This document shows positions 53,201 to 62,259 of a stretch of 64,000 nucleotides of DNA, piece by piece. The DNA comes from Acidobacteriota bacterium. Its GTDB lineage: Bacteria; Acidobacteriota; Polarisedimenticolia; J045. Where the stretch lies: assembly GCA_030949985.1 (NCBI GenBank), contig JAUZRX010000006.1:1-64000 (forward strand), given 5' to 3'. Numbering within the stretch: the first letter of the stretch is position 1; every line of letters begins with the position of its first letter. The position numbers and the translations under genes are program-made. Under the pieces are notes generated by a model. That model did no database searches. It was given only the letters and a program-made list of their open reading frames with translations, and was not told the DNA's origin.

Positions 53201-55405
53201 CGCATACTGCCAGCGTTCGAAGAGCTGCTCGGCGGCGGCCAGCAGGTCGCCCTGCGCGCCCGCTCCCTCCGCGGCGGCCAGGCTCTGCTCGGCCAGGAGC
53301 ACGGCGTCCTCGTCGTGACCGCGGAGATGCTCGGCCCAGCGTTGGTGCCAGCGGCGCCGCTGGGCGGCGTCGAGGCCCTCGAGCAACGCTTCCCGCAGAA
53401 AGGCGTGGGCCAGGTCCAGGCGACCGTCGCCGGTATGGCGGAGCAGGCCCCGCTGCGCCAGGTCCAGCACGCGGGCCCGGGAGAGATGGCCCGCCACGGC
53501 CTCGAGTTCCGCCTCGTCGACCTCCCGGCCGGCGGCGGCCAGGGCGGAGAGGATGTCGCGGTCCTGCTCGTCGAGTCTCTCGAGCCGGGCCCGGATGGCC
53601 TCCTCCAGCGTCCGGGGCAGGCCGCTGGGTTCGACCCCCTCGCGCTCGATCGTGCGTTCGGCGAGTTCCTCGAGGAGCTGATGGACGAAGAGCGGGTGTC
53701 CGCCGCTGGCCGACCAGAGCTGCCGCGCGATGAAGCTCGCGCGGGCGGGGCCGAGGCGCTGGGCCGCCAGCTCGTGCACACTCGCCGCATCGAGGGGTGT
53801 CAGGCGCATCTCGTCCACCAGTCCCTCGACGGCCAGGCCCTTCTTCCAGGGCCGTGTGTCGTCGCCCAGCGGGCGGGCGGCGGCGAGCAGGCGGAGCGGC
53901 AGCCGGCGGGCGCGCCGGGCCAGGTGCCAGAGGAAGTCCAGCAGTAGCGGGTCGGCAAGATGCAGGTCGTCGAAGACCAGGACCAGGGGGCGTGCCGCGG
54001 CCAACTCGCAGAGCAGCGAGATCAGGCCGTCGACCAGGTGAAAACGGCTGACCGCGATCTGCTGTTCACTCGTGCGGGGGCCGAGTACCGCGGGGCGGGG
54101 GAAGAGACCTTCGAGGCAGGAACTGTGCCGATCGAGAAGCTCCCGGGCGAGAGCGTCCCCGGCGTCGGCCGAGGCGAAGAGCCGATCGATGATGTCGCCG
54201 ATGGGGGCCAGGGCCGAGCGGATCGGCGCGTGGCAGGCCGTGTGGGCGATCGCCACGCCCCGGACGCGCAGTTCCGCGATGAGGGCTTCGATGAAACGGG
54301 ATTTTCCGATGCCGCCCTCGCCTTCGAGGAGAAGCAGCGGCGGCCGGCCCTCCTCGACTTCGGAGGGCGAGGCGTGAAGCGCGGTCAGCGCCCGGGTGAG
54401 TTCCTCCTCGCGTCCCACCAGGGAGGCTTCGTGGGTCGCCAGGAGCAGGGGCTGCGATCCCGTCCAGGGGGCCAGGGCATCGATCACCTCGCCTGCGTCG
54501 GCGAAGCGCCGGGCGGGGTCGATCTCGAGCAGCCGCAGCGCCAGGACGCTGAACTCCTCGGGGACGTCGGGGCGCACGCGGGAAGGCGGGAGGGGCCGGG
54601 CGGCGCTTCCCGTCGCAGGATCCGCCAGCGGCAGGTCACCGGTGAGGGTCTGGTAGAGGACGACTCCCAGGGAAAAGAGATCGCTGGCCCGGGTGGGCGG
54701 TTGCCCGAGCAAGACCTCGGGGGCGATATGGCCGACACTGCCGGCCGGCGGCGGCGCCGTGCCGCTGTGTCGTCGGGCGAGGGTCAGGTCCATCACCGTC
54801 ACGGCCGCGGGAGCCGCCGCTTCGGCTTCGGCCTCGACGAGAATGTTGCTGCTCTTGAGATCCCGATGGAGCAGACCATGGCGGTGAAGCTGGTCGATGC
54901 CTTCGAGGGCGTACACCAGGGCCGCGGCGATGAACGACAGGGGACGACCCCGACAGGCCTCGGCGAAGGGCCGGCCCTCCACCAGGTCCATGACCAGGTA
55001 GGGACGGCCCGCCGCGGCGGGGTCGGTGCCGAAATCGTGGACGCCCACCAGCGAGGGATGGCGGAGCAGGGAGAGCACCCTGTATTCCTCGGCGAGAGCC
55101 TCGAACGCGCCGGTTTCCCGGGATTCTGCCCGGAGCAGCTTGAGGGCCTTGCGGCCCAGTTCTCCGCGGCCGTCCTTGACCCGGAGCACCGTGCCCTGGC
55201 TGCCCCGGCCCAGCAGGTCGATGACCTCCCAGCGTCCCGCGACCACCCGCAGGAAATCGGTGTCGATCGCCCAGCGTTCCATCCAGCGATAGATGGTGGC
55301 GCGGGAGATCCCGAGCAGACGACCGGCTTGCAGCCGGTTGCCGCCGGTCTGCTCGAGCGCTTCGACAAGCTCCTCGCGGCGGATCTCTGCCCCTCGACTC
55401 ACCAT
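50225..55405 (-). CDS. Giant regulator: Fis HTH - Ser/Thr kinase - AAA ATPase - TPR - GAF - sigma-54 activator - Fis HTH
   Basis: 1,726 residues from ATG 55405 (GTG 55402 also possible). Domains: N-terminal Fis-type HTH (about 11-46); protein kinase (about 60-305) with G-R-G-S-Q-G loop, Lys89, H-R-D-L-K-S-S-N (Asp182) and D-L-T in place of D-F-G (Asp206); AAA_16-type ATPase (about 328-560, Walker A G-G-I-G-K-S, Lys368); helical/TPR region (about 700-1190); GAF (about 1246-1385); sigma-54 AAA+ core with G-E-S-G-T-G-K-E (1439), G-A-F-T-G-A loop (1486-1491) and L-L-D-E (1508-1511); second Fis HTH (about 1688-1722). The two HTHs share L-G-I-S-R-A-T-x-Y-R. The intact GAFTGA loop means it can activate sigma-54 polymerase. 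The likely target is the subtilase gene downstream. Confidence 0.93.
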   Translation of the reverse strand: MVSRGAEIRREELVEALEQTGGNRLQAGRLLGISRATIYRWMERWAIDTDFLRVVAGRWEVIDLLGRGSQGTVLRVKDGRGELGRKALKLLRAESRETGAFEALAEEYRVLSLLRHPSLVGVHDFGTDPAAAGRPYLVMDLVEGRPFAEACRGRPLSFIAAALVYALEGIDQLHRHGLLHRDLKSSNILVEAEAEAAAPAAVTVMDLTLARRHSGTAPPPAGSVGHIAPEVLLGQPPTRASDLFSLGVVLYQTLTGDLPLADPATGSAARPLPPSRVRPDVPEEFSVLALRLLEIDPARRFADAGEVIDALAPWTGSQPLLLATHEASLVGREEELTRALTALHASPSEVEEGRPPLLLLEGEGGIGKSRFIEALIAELRVRGVAIAHTACHAPIRSALAPIGDIIDRLFASADAGDALARELLDRHSSCLEGLFPRPAVLGPRTSEQQIAVSRFHLVDGLISLLCELAAARPLVLVFDDLHLADPLLLDFLWHLARRARRLPLRLLAAARPLGDDTRPWKKGLAVEGLVDEMRLTPLDAASVHELAAQRLGPARASFIARQLWSASGGHPLFVHQLLEELAERTIEREGVEPSGLPRTLEEAIRARLERLDEQDRDILSALAAAGREVDEAELEAVAGHLSRARVLDLAQRGLLRHTGDGRLDLAHAFLREALLEGLDAAQRRRWHQRWAEHLRGHDEDAVLLAEQSLAAAEGAGAQGDLLAAAEQLFERWQYAGAARFFQAALDRMAPEDPARLEVYPRLARAWREAHDAAALEKVCRDWVETAERLDDLAARSTALSKLASALRERGRGEQAERTARAAIELAEKADDPRAAALANKVLASILWARWDHTLALEPFERALQLAEQTGNRRELAYGLQDVALPYAITGRSAAAIEATRKAQKIFHELGDRIWALLARTNETLVFTRLGDLQAARRLSESLIEELSEVPGIPVELAMENLVFLFNRMGLYERTLEVGQRLIEHSAIVGRHGPRIAALLAMGEALTHLGDTRAAREHNRLARDLAEALGEERQRLFAELAVAADLRRARRLEQARRCAEQVRQQALPADAHRQLFLATVELARLARLAGDPARSLTLLDEADTQLGETGEDGPALRVQLLCERASSWKELGQEGLLLACAEEGAGLAARHGPVATEVRLLTLAAETYESRGETARAALRLTRAAQTLREVAGAISDESRRTLFLSDPERSAILSRADRLSSTGPGVDAAGTLARLYEVCEAITEGGRLEDLLERVVALAVESCGAERGLLLLRDEGGGEWLLAAGTDRGGGRGEGLEFSQAVQDRVAKEGAVLIADVRSDPDLARVPSVSALGIRSLMGVALRMEGRDLGTLYVDSRANRTLFSAEDLRLLRALADQAAVALAYGRLVGKVTRQRDAHYKAAARTYRFGDLVSRSKSMRRVFELLEKVADTDVPVIVLGESGTGKEVISRAMHFSSRRSENVFLSENCAAIPETLLESILFGHRRGAFTGADRDRPGLFELANGGTLLLDEVGEMSPGLQAKLLRVLQEKEFRPLGSDQVVSTDVRIIAATHQDLGARVAEGTFRQDLYFRLNGVTIQLPPLRERREDIPLLVRHFLEREAAAARRPVPRMTAAVMRQLCSHDWPGNIRELENTVRRLLLVSEGDPIGIDALATDPHFARSSPAPSTSAPEKAAGAPAAASDIEEARRLEEALEQAGGNREQAAALLGISRATLYRRLRRHRIGRH

Positions 55406-55606
55406 TTCTTCCGCGTTCTTCCGGCGTGCCTTCGCCGGGAACTCCCCTCGTGTGATGTACGGTGACAGAGGTTTCCAAGCCACGTCAAGAGTGCAGTTTG
55501 AGCGGCGACGAGTGCGGCCCGGCTCGGCGGTGTCCGGGCTTGTTCCGGATGCGGTCTCGGGGGTAGAGTCCGGTTCGCGCATGGGGCGCGACGAGGAGGC
55601 CGGCGG

Positions 55607-57022
55607 GTGAGCGAAAAGCGGCGCGAGCAGGGCTTTCACATGACGTCCGAGGAGTTCCGGCGCTGGGGCCGGGAGTTGATCGACTGGATTGCGGACTACC
55701 ACGAGCGGGTCGAGGCCCTGCCCGTGCTCTCCCGTGTCGAGCCCGGCGCCGTCCGGGCCGCCCTGCCCGAACACCCGCCCCTGCGGGGGGAGGATTTCGG
55801 ACAGGTGCTGGGGGATCTCGAAGAGAAGGTCCTGGCGGGTATCACCCACTGGCAGTCGCCGACGTTTTTCGCGTTTTTCCCCGCCAATGTCTCTTTTCCG
55901 TCGATTCTCGGAGAACTCCTTTCCGCCGGCCTGGGCGTCCAGGGCATGCTCTGGACCACCAGCCCCGCCTGCACCGAGATCGAGACCCTGGTGCTGGACT
56001 GGATCGTGGAGATGCTCGACTTGCCCCGGGCGTTCCACTCCAGCGGCGAGGGGGGCGGCGTGATCCAGGACTCGGCTTCCAGCGCGACCCTTTGCGCCCT
56101 GCTGGCAGCCCGCCATCGCGCGACGGCGTCCGCCGAGGGGCCCCTGGTGGCCTACGCCTCGACCCAGGCCCATTCTTCGGTGGACAAGGCGATGGAGATC
56201 GCCGGGCTGGGCCGGCAGGCCCTGCGGCGCATTCCCGTGGACGAGAACTTCGCCATGCGACCCGCGGCCCTGGCCGAGGCGATGGCGGCGGACCGGGCGG
56301 CCGGGCGCGTTCCCTTCTTCGTCGTGGCGACCGTCGGCACCACTTCCTCGCTGGCCTTCGATCCCCTCGACGCGATCGGCGCCCTGGCCCGGCGGGAGGA
56401 CGCGTGGCTTCACGTGGACGCGGCGATGGCGGGCACCGCGGCCCTCTGCCCCGAGTTCCGCTGGATCCACCACGGGCTCGAGGCTGCCGCGAGCTACTGT
56501 TTCAATCCTCACAAGTGGATGTTCACCAACTTCGACTGCGACTGTTTTTACGTGGCCGACCGTCGGGCCCTGGTCGAGGCCCTGAGCGTGGTGCCCGAGT
56601 ACCTGCGCAACCGGGCTTCCGAGTCGGGGCGGGTGATCGACTATCGTGACTGGCAAATACCCCTCGGGCGTCGCTTTCGGGCCCTGAAGTTGTGGTTCGT
56701 GATCCGGCACTACGGCGTCGAAGGTTTGCGGCATCACGTCCGCCGCCACGTGGAACTGGCCCGGGACTTCGCCGAATGGATCGAGGCCCATCCCGACCTG
56801 GAACTCGCCGCTCCCTGTCGACTCAACCTGGTGTGCTTCCGGCATCGCGAGGGTGACGCGGCCTCCGAGCGGCTGTTGGATCGGCTCAATGCCAGCGACC
56901 AGCTCTACCTGACCCACACCCGGCTGAACGATCGCTTCGTCTTGCGCATGAGCATCGGCCAGACTCATACCGAAGAGCGCCACGTCGACGTGGCCCGGGA
57001 AGCGATCCAGCGGCTCCTGTAG
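55607..57022 (+). CDS. PLP-dependent aromatic amino-acid decarboxylase family protein
   Basis: 471 residues from GTG 55607 with GAGGAGG upstream (ATG 55640 is an alternative). Group II decarboxylase: PLP Lys303 in F-N-P-H-K-W, H-V-D-A-A-M-A-G near 273, and the substrate-side T-S-P-A-C-T-E-I-E. These match aromatic-L-amino-acid decarboxylases (Dopa/Trp/Tyr). It makes an aromatic amine and CO2. It stands alone between the divergent regulator gene and a convergent flippase (5-bp gap). Confidence 0.93.
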   Translation: MSEKRREQGFHMTSEEFRRWGRELIDWIADYHERVEALPVLSRVEPGAVRAALPEHPPLRGEDFGQVLGDLEEKVLAGITHWQSPTFFAFFPANVSFPSILGELLSAGLGVQGMLWTTSPACTEIETLVLDWIVEMLDLPRAFHSSGEGGGVIQDSASSATLCALLAARHRATASAEGPLVAYASTQAHSSVDKAMEIAGLGRQALRRIPVDENFAMRPAALAEAMAADRAAGRVPFFVVATVGTTSSLAFDPLDAIGALARREDAWLHVDAAMAGTAALCPEFRWIHHGLEAAASYCFNPHKWMFTNFDCDCFYVADRRALVEALSVVPEYLRNRASESGRVIDYRDWQIPLGRRFRALKLWFVIRHYGVEGLRHHVRRHVELARDFAEWIEAHPDLELAAPCRLNLVCFRHREGDAASERLLDRLNASDQLYLTHTRLNDRFVLRMSIGQTHTEERHVDVAREAIQRLL

Positions 57023-57027
57023 CGGCC

Positions 57028-58563
57028 CTATGCCGCCCGCCTGGGCCACCACCAGGCGCTCAGGGCGAGCCACCCGCTGAAAATCGCCCCCGACAGGGCC
57101 CCCTGGACCAGCAGGGAGAGCAGGCCCCCGGGGGCGGGCAGCAGGCGGCGCAGGAAGAGCACCATCCCCGCGGCCACGAAGCCCGCCGGATAGACGCGCA
57201 GCACGACCTCTCGCAGAAACCTGCCGGCTTCGATGCCCAGGGGGGGGAAGACAAGGCGGAATTGCAGAGGCAAGGCCAGGGCGTAGCCGGCCAGCGTGCC
57301 CGCCACGACCCCGGCCACGCCGAAACGGGGAGCGAGGGCCACGGACAGGGCCAGGTTCAGCGTGGCGGCGACCATGGCGATGGCCGACAGGCGGCGGACC
57401 TGGGCCTGGGCGATGGCGCTCTGGCCGGGAAAGTTGGTCAATCCGGCGAAAGCCCAGTAGCTGACGAAGACGGCCGAGGGCAGCGCCCATCGCTCCCACT
57501 CGGCGCCGAGCCAGATCCGCAGGAAATCGCCCGAGAAGATCATCGCCGTGCCGACCACGGGCAGGACCAGGGCCAGGTGGTAGCGCGTGCCGCGGTAGAG
57601 TACCTGCTCGATGGCCGAGCGATTGCCCCGGGCGGCTTCCCGGGCGACCAGAGGCATCAGGGCCGACCCCAGGGTGCCCTGGAACTCGCGCACCAGGTTG
57701 TGCAGGCGAGCGGTGACGTGATAGCAGGTGACCGCTTCGGCCGAGACCAGGACGCCGAGGATGACGTGGTCGGTCTGGTAGAAAATCAGCGAGGCGAGCT
57801 GCATCAGGGCCAGGGGGGCGCCCACCCGCCACAGGGCGCGCAGCCACTCCCGGGAAGGCGGTGGGGGGGGACCCGCGGGGCGTGGCAGGCGGGATCCGGC
57901 CACCAGGGCCAGGGCCAGGGCCTCCGCCGCGCGAACGCCGGCCAGGGCGGCGAGGACCAGCCACAGGGGGCCGGCGGCCCGGGCGACCAGGAGCGTGGCC
58001 ACCGAACCCGCGATGGCGGCCAGGCCTCGCACCAGGGCCAGGCGCGGGTATTCCTGGAGCCCGGCCAGGGTGTCGCCGAAGACGTTGCCCACGAAGCGCA
58101 GGGCGAGCAGCAGGCCCGCCAGGGCGAAGATCAGCCGCCCTTCCGCGAGGAGGGACGGGGGAAGACGGAACAGGCCCACGCCGCCGGCCCAGGCGAAGAG
58201 GGCCAGGGCGCCGCCGAGGAACAGTCCGAGGGCTCCCAGCCACCGGGTGGCCAGGCGTACCAGGGCCCGCAAGGCCGCCGTCTGTCCGCGCCCGGCGAGG
58301 GCGGCGATCTCCCGTGTATAGGCGCCGGCCAGTCCGGGGGCCAGGGCGCCCACCAGGCCGGAGAGCTGCAACGCGAGGGCGAAGAGGCCGAAGCGCTCGT
58401 TGCCGTAGACCCGGATCACCCAGGCCGTGGCCCACAGGCCCATGGCCGCCGCGATCACGCGCAGAGCCAGGTTGGCGCCGGTATTGCGCAGGAAGAGGCG
58501 GGTCAGCACACCCCGGGGAAGGGAGCGCGCGGGGTCGGAGCCGGCCGTCGGGGAGTCAGACAC
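57028..58563 (-). CDS. Polysaccharide flippase-type membrane protein (MOP superfamily)
   Basis: 511 residues from GTG 58563; TTG 58572 is in frame and also possible, and no strong ribosome site is visible. About 12-14 membrane helices. The N-terminal helix with N-T-G-A-N-L-A-L-R and the F-G-L-F-A-L-A-L-Q-L motif fit Wzx-like oligosaccharide flippases. It would move a lipid-linked glycan across the inner membrane. A -10-like TATATT lies ten bases before the GTG. No glycosyltransferases are adjacent. Confidence 0.85.
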   Translation of the reverse strand: MSDSPTAGSDPARSLPRGVLTRLFLRNTGANLALRVIAAAMGLWATAWVIRVYGNERFGLFALALQLSGLVGALAPGLAGAYTREIAALAGRGQTAALRALVRLATRWLGALGLFLGGALALFAWAGGVGLFRLPPSLLAEGRLIFALAGLLLALRFVGNVFGDTLAGLQEYPRLALVRGLAAIAGSVATLLVARAAGPLWLVLAALAGVRAAEALALALVAGSRLPRPAGPPPPPSREWLRALWRVGAPLALMQLASLIFYQTDHVILGVLVSAEAVTCYHVTARLHNLVREFQGTLGSALMPLVAREAARGNRSAIEQVLYRGTRYHLALVLPVVGTAMIFSGDFLRIWLGAEWERWALPSAVFVSYWAFAGLTNFPGQSAIAQAQVRRLSAIAMVAATLNLALSVALAPRFGVAGVVAGTLAGYALALPLQFRLVFPPLGIEAGRFLREVVLRVYPAGFVAAGMVLFLRRLLPAPGGLLSLLVQGALSGAIFSGWLALSAWWWPRRAA

Positions 58564-58667
58564 GAGGCGCAATATAGCGGCCCCGGGTGGTCCCCGTCAG
58601 CCGGAAGGTCGGTGGTGGTAGAGTGTGCCGTCCGCCGCCCGGAGAGGCGGCGCGGGAAGGAGAGCCG

Positions 58668-60725
58668 ATGAGTCACGCTGCCGGGGACGAGATCAAGGGC
58701 CTGCCGGACAACGCGAGGAGGGAACTGGCTCCCGGTGAGCACTACGTGCCGGTGATTCCCGACGAGTCCGGTGTGGCGGAGGTGACGCTTCGCTCGGTGA
58801 CCCTGGGGCTGATCTTCTGCGCGGTGTTTTCCATGGCGGCCGCTTACCTGGCGTTGAAGGTGGGGCAGGGGATCGAGGCGGCGATTCCCATCTCGATCCT
58901 GGCCATCGGCCTCTCGCCGCTGTTCGCCCGCAAGAGCACCCTGCTCGAAAACGTGATCATTCAGTCCATCGGCGCCAACTCGTCCCACGTGGTCTCCGGT
59001 GCGGTGTTCACCATTCCCGCCCTCTACATGCTCTCGGCGGTGCCCGGATCCGGAGTCCCGCAGCCCACCATGCTGCAGGTGATCGTCGTTTCCTTCCTCG
59101 GGGGGTGCCTGGGCATTCTCTTCCTGATCCCCTTGCGCTATCACTTCATGGTGGAAATGCACGGCCGTTTCCCCTGGCCCGAAGGGACCGCCACCACCGA
59201 AATCCTGCTTTCCGGCGAGCGAGTCGGAGGCCAGGCGAAGATCCTGGCCATGGCCGCCGGCCTGGGCGCGCTCTATGACGGACTGGTCACGACCTTCCAC
59301 GCCATGGCCGAGGAGATCTCTTTCCATGCCGTGGGGCTCGGCAACCTGCTCTCCCGCCACTTTCTCCAGCTCCGGGTGCTGAACAATGCGGCGATCGTGG
59401 GCATCGGCTATATCGTCGGTCTGCGTTACGCCGCGGTGATCTGCGCCGGATCGTTCCTTTCTTACTTCGTGCTGGTGCCGGTGGTGCATGCCATCGGGCA
59501 GCACGTGAGCATCGTCCTGCCCCCCGGCGCGGTGCCCATCGGCCGGATGAGCCCTGACGAGGTCTTCACCGGATACGTGCGCATCATCGGTGTGGGTGGC
59601 ATCGCCGGCGCCGGGATCCTGGGGATCGTCTCTTCGCTGCCCTCGATGATCCGCTCGATCGTGGCCAACATCGCGGGTATGCGTCACCAGGACACCCGCG
59701 CGGCGACGGAGGTGCCTCGCGTCGACCGCTCCCTCGGCGGTCGAACCACCATCGTGGGCCTGGTGATCTTCGCCCTGGCGGCGCTTCTCTTCTTCTCTTT
59801 CGGGATCGGCGCGGCCAGCTCCCTGGGCTACGCGGTGGTGGGCACCCTGCTGGTGATGGTCATCGCCTTCCTCTTCGCGCCGGTCGCGGCCCGGGCGATC
59901 GCCATCGTGGGTACCAACCCGGTGTCGGGGATGACCATGTTGACGCTGATCATCACCGGCGTGGTGATGCTCAAGATGGGTCTGAGCGGCGGCATGGGGA
60001 TGTTCGTCACGATGATGATCGGGGGCGTGGTCTGCACGGCTCTCGCCGCTTCCGGCGCCCTGGCCTCCGATCTGAAGATCGGCCACTGGATCGGGGCCAC
60101 GCCCTCGCGGCAACTCGCGCTGAAGTTCCTCGGCACCCTGGTCGCGGCGGTGTTCTGCGGATTGGCCCTGTGGGTCATGGCCCAGGCGGATCCTTCCCAG
60201 GGTTTCGGGACGCGAGCGATTCCGGCGCCCCAGGCCTCGGCGATGAAGGAGATCCTGGTCGGCATCTTCGGTGCCGTCTCGCAGCCCCTGCAATGGTACC
60301 TGTTCGGCATCGGCGTGCTGTTGGCGATGATCCTGCGCATGGCGGGGGTACCCGCCCTGGCCTTCGCCCTGGGCATGTACTTGCCGATGGAGCTCAACAC
60401 GCCGGTGCTTCTCGGCGGCATCCTCTCCTGGCTGGTGGCTCGGCGGGGCGCGGGAGAAAGTGAAGAGGTCTCCCGCCTGCGCAGCGATCGCGGCGTGTTG
60501 ATCGCGTCGGGGCTGATGGCCGGCGGGGCGATCATCGGTGTGGTGGATGCCATCGCCAACGCCGTGATCAAGGGATCGACGGGAAGCACCCGGGCCAAGG
60601 CCGTGGTGCACCTGCTCGACGACGCCAGCTTCCGCGGTGCGACGGGCGAGATCGCCGGCATCTTGACCCTCGTCGCGCTCTGCGTGTTCATCGTCGCTTT
60701 CTCCCGTCGGGCGGCCGCCGACTGA
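58668..60725 (+). CDS. OPT family oligopeptide transporter
   Basis: 685 residues from ATG 58668 with GGAAGGAGAG upstream. About 16 membrane helices; the motif N-V-I-I-Q-S-I-G-A-N-S-S and F-P-W-P-E-G-T-A-T-T-E-I-L mark the bacterial OPT branch (EspB/YSL-like). These proton-coupled carriers import oligopeptides or metal chelates. It is 7 bp ahead of the YigZ gene, so they are likely co-transcribed. Confidence 0.93.
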   Translation: MSHAAGDEIKGLPDNARRELAPGEHYVPVIPDESGVAEVTLRSVTLGLIFCAVFSMAAAYLALKVGQGIEAAIPISILAIGLSPLFARKSTLLENVIIQSIGANSSHVVSGAVFTIPALYMLSAVPGSGVPQPTMLQVIVVSFLGGCLGILFLIPLRYHFMVEMHGRFPWPEGTATTEILLSGERVGGQAKILAMAAGLGALYDGLVTTFHAMAEEISFHAVGLGNLLSRHFLQLRVLNNAAIVGIGYIVGLRYAAVICAGSFLSYFVLVPVVHAIGQHVSIVLPPGAVPIGRMSPDEVFTGYVRIIGVGGIAGAGILGIVSSLPSMIRSIVANIAGMRHQDTRAATEVPRVDRSLGGRTTIVGLVIFALAALLFFSFGIGAASSLGYAVVGTLLVMVIAFLFAPVAARAIAIVGTNPVSGMTMLTLIITGVVMLKMGLSGGMGMFVTMMIGGVVCTALAASGALASDLKIGHWIGATPSRQLALKFLGTLVAAVFCGLALWVMAQADPSQGFGTRAIPAPQASAMKEILVGIFGAVSQPLQWYLFGIGVLLAMILRMAGVPALAFALGMYLPMELNTPVLLGGILSWLVARRGAGESEEVSRLRSDRGVLIASGLMAGGAIIGVVDAIANAVIKGSTGSTRAKAVVHLLDDASFRGATGEIAGILTLVALCVFIVAFSRRAAAD

Positions 60726-60732
60726 GGGTCGC

Positions 60733-61362
60733 ATGGGCCGCGAGGAGGACCGCTACCTGGCCGTGGAGCGCGGACCCGAGATCGAGATCAAGGTCAAGGG
60801 GTCGCGGTTCATCGGCCAGGTCCTTCCGGCTTCGGACCGGGAGCAGGCGGCCGCCGGACTCCTGCAGGTACGGCGCCGATACCACGATGCGACCCACCAC
60901 TGCTGGGCCCGGCGGGTGGGAGCGCCGGGTCGCGACAGCACACGTTACGACGATGACGGCGAGCCCCCCGGCACCGCCGGCCCGCCGATTCTGGGAGCCA
61001 TCGAAGGGGCGGGGGTGTACCAGGCGCTGGTGGTGGTCACGCGCTACTTCGGCGGCACCAAGCTGGGCAGCGGCGGGCTGGTGCGGGCCTATGGTGAAGC
61101 GGCTCGGGATGCCCTGGCCGCCGCGCCCCGGCGCGCGGTGTGGCTCGAGCAGGCTCTGGAGTTGCGTTGCCGGTGGGAGGACCTGGGGACGGTCGAGGCG
61201 GTGCTGGCGCGGGAAGGCGCGTGGCTGCGCGGCGTGGAGCGGGAGTTCGGAGACTGCCCGCGGCTGGAAGTGCGGGCCCTGCGTTCGAAGGCGGGCGCGC
61301 TGATCGCCGCGCTGACGGAGGCCACGGGCGGGCGGGTCCGGGTTCAGGCCGTCGAGGAGTGA
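60733..61362 (+). CDS. YigZ / IMPACT family protein
   Basis: 209 residues from ATG 60733. The N-terminal UPF0029 domain (about 10-125) has G-S-R-F-I near 24, H-H-C-W-A near 55, D-D-D-G-E-P-P-G-T-A-G near 73 and T-R-Y-F-G-G-T-K-L-G-S-G-G-L near 103, all hallmarks of the family. A small ferredoxin-like C-terminal domain follows. Relatives bind ribosomes or GCN1-like partners; the bacterial role is not settled. After it, 61363-61563 holds no gene or clear hairpin. Confidence 0.93.
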   Translation: MGREEDRYLAVERGPEIEIKVKGSRFIGQVLPASDREQAAAGLLQVRRRYHDATHHCWARRVGAPGRDSTRYDDDGEPPGTAGPPILGAIEGAGVYQALVVVTRYFGGTKLGSGGLVRAYGEAARDALAAAPRRAVWLEQALELRCRWEDLGTVEAVLAREGAWLRGVEREFGDCPRLEVRALRSKAGALIAALTEATGGRVRVQAVEE

Positions 61363-61563
61363 TCCGCGGGGAGCGTGTCAGCAGGTTCGGGGCGGTGGGC
61401 GAGGGCTCGTCGCACGCCCCGCGGAAGCGAGCGGCTCCATGCCCTCCAACCCCGCTTCTCGAAGGCGATTGACGCCCCCCAGGCGCTGGCCTCCGACGAG
61501 ACCTCCTTCATCCAGGGATGAGAGCCGGCGGTGGAGGGCGGTCCTGTCGGGGCGTGCCGTTCC

Positions 61564-62259
61564 TTACGGCTTTCCCCGGTGGCGGTCGGCGAGCTGGGCC
61601 AGGGCCTCCGGGTCGAGCAGGCGCAGGCGGCGGGCGGAGAGGGGTTCGAGCAGACCTTCGCGGGCCAGGCGGCTGAAGATGCGCGAGAGAGTCTCGGGAA
61701 TCGTGCCCAGCAGGCTGGCGAGCTGGCCGCGGGAAATCTCCAGCTCCACCACCGGCTGCGCGCCTTTTTCCACTGCGTGCAGGTCGAGCAGGTAGGCCGC
61801 CAGGCGGGAGGGGACTTCCCGCAGGGAGAGGTCTTCGATCACCCCGGCGAAGTGGTGCAGCCGCCGGGCCAGGGCCGCCAGCAGCTTGAGGGCCAGTTCC
61901 GGGCGCTGGCGGAGGAAGGTCAGCAGGCCGTCCCGAGGCAGGAAGAAGGTGCGCACCGCGTCGAGGGCCAGGGCGGAGGCCGGGTAGGAGCCGCCGGCAA
62001 ACACCGGCACCTCGCCGAAGATCTCCCCGGCAGTCCAGATGTGCAGGATCTGCTCGCGTCCCTCGGCGCTGGACTTGAAGACCTTGACCCGGCCTCCGAG
62101 CACCACGTGGAAGCCGACTCCCGGCTCGCCCTCGTTGAAGATCACCTGGTTCTTTTCGTAGCGCTGGACCCCTCCCAGGGCGGCGAGCCGGCCGAGTTCG
62201 TCGGGGCTCAGGCGGGAAAAGAGGGGCAGGGCGCCGAGCACCTGCACGAGGGTCTTCAT
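61564..62259 (-). CDS. Crp/Fnr family transcription regulator lacking cysteine
   Basis: 231 residues from ATG 62259 (ATGA overlap with nifS). Cyclic-nucleotide-binding fold (about 10-125) with G-E-I-F-G-E near 79, and winged HTH (about 165-205: I-S-R-G-Q-L-A-S-L-L-G-T-I-P-E-T-L-S-R). It has no cysteine at all, so it cannot carry the iron-sulfur cluster of Fnr. A small effector such as a cyclic nucleotide, or heme, remains possible. It probably controls the nif/isc-like genes with which it is co-transcribed. Confidence 0.9.
   Translation of the reverse strand: MKTLVQVLGALPLFSRLSPDELGRLAALGGVQRYEKNQVIFNEGEPGVGFHVVLGGRVKVFKSSAEGREQILHIWTAGEIFGEVPVFAGGSYPASALALDAVRTFFLPRDGLLTFLRQRPELALKLLAALARRLHHFAGVIEDLSLREVPSRLAAYLLDLHAVEKGAQPVVELEISRGQLASLLGTIPETLSRIFSRLAREGLLEPLSARRLRLLDPEALAQLADRHRGKP

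Noticed and set aside
50225-58435. A single 2,736-residue open frame on the minus strand
   Set aside because: Only the part from 55405 down has recognisable domains. The upstream 1,010 codons are antisense to the decarboxylase and out of frame with the flippase.
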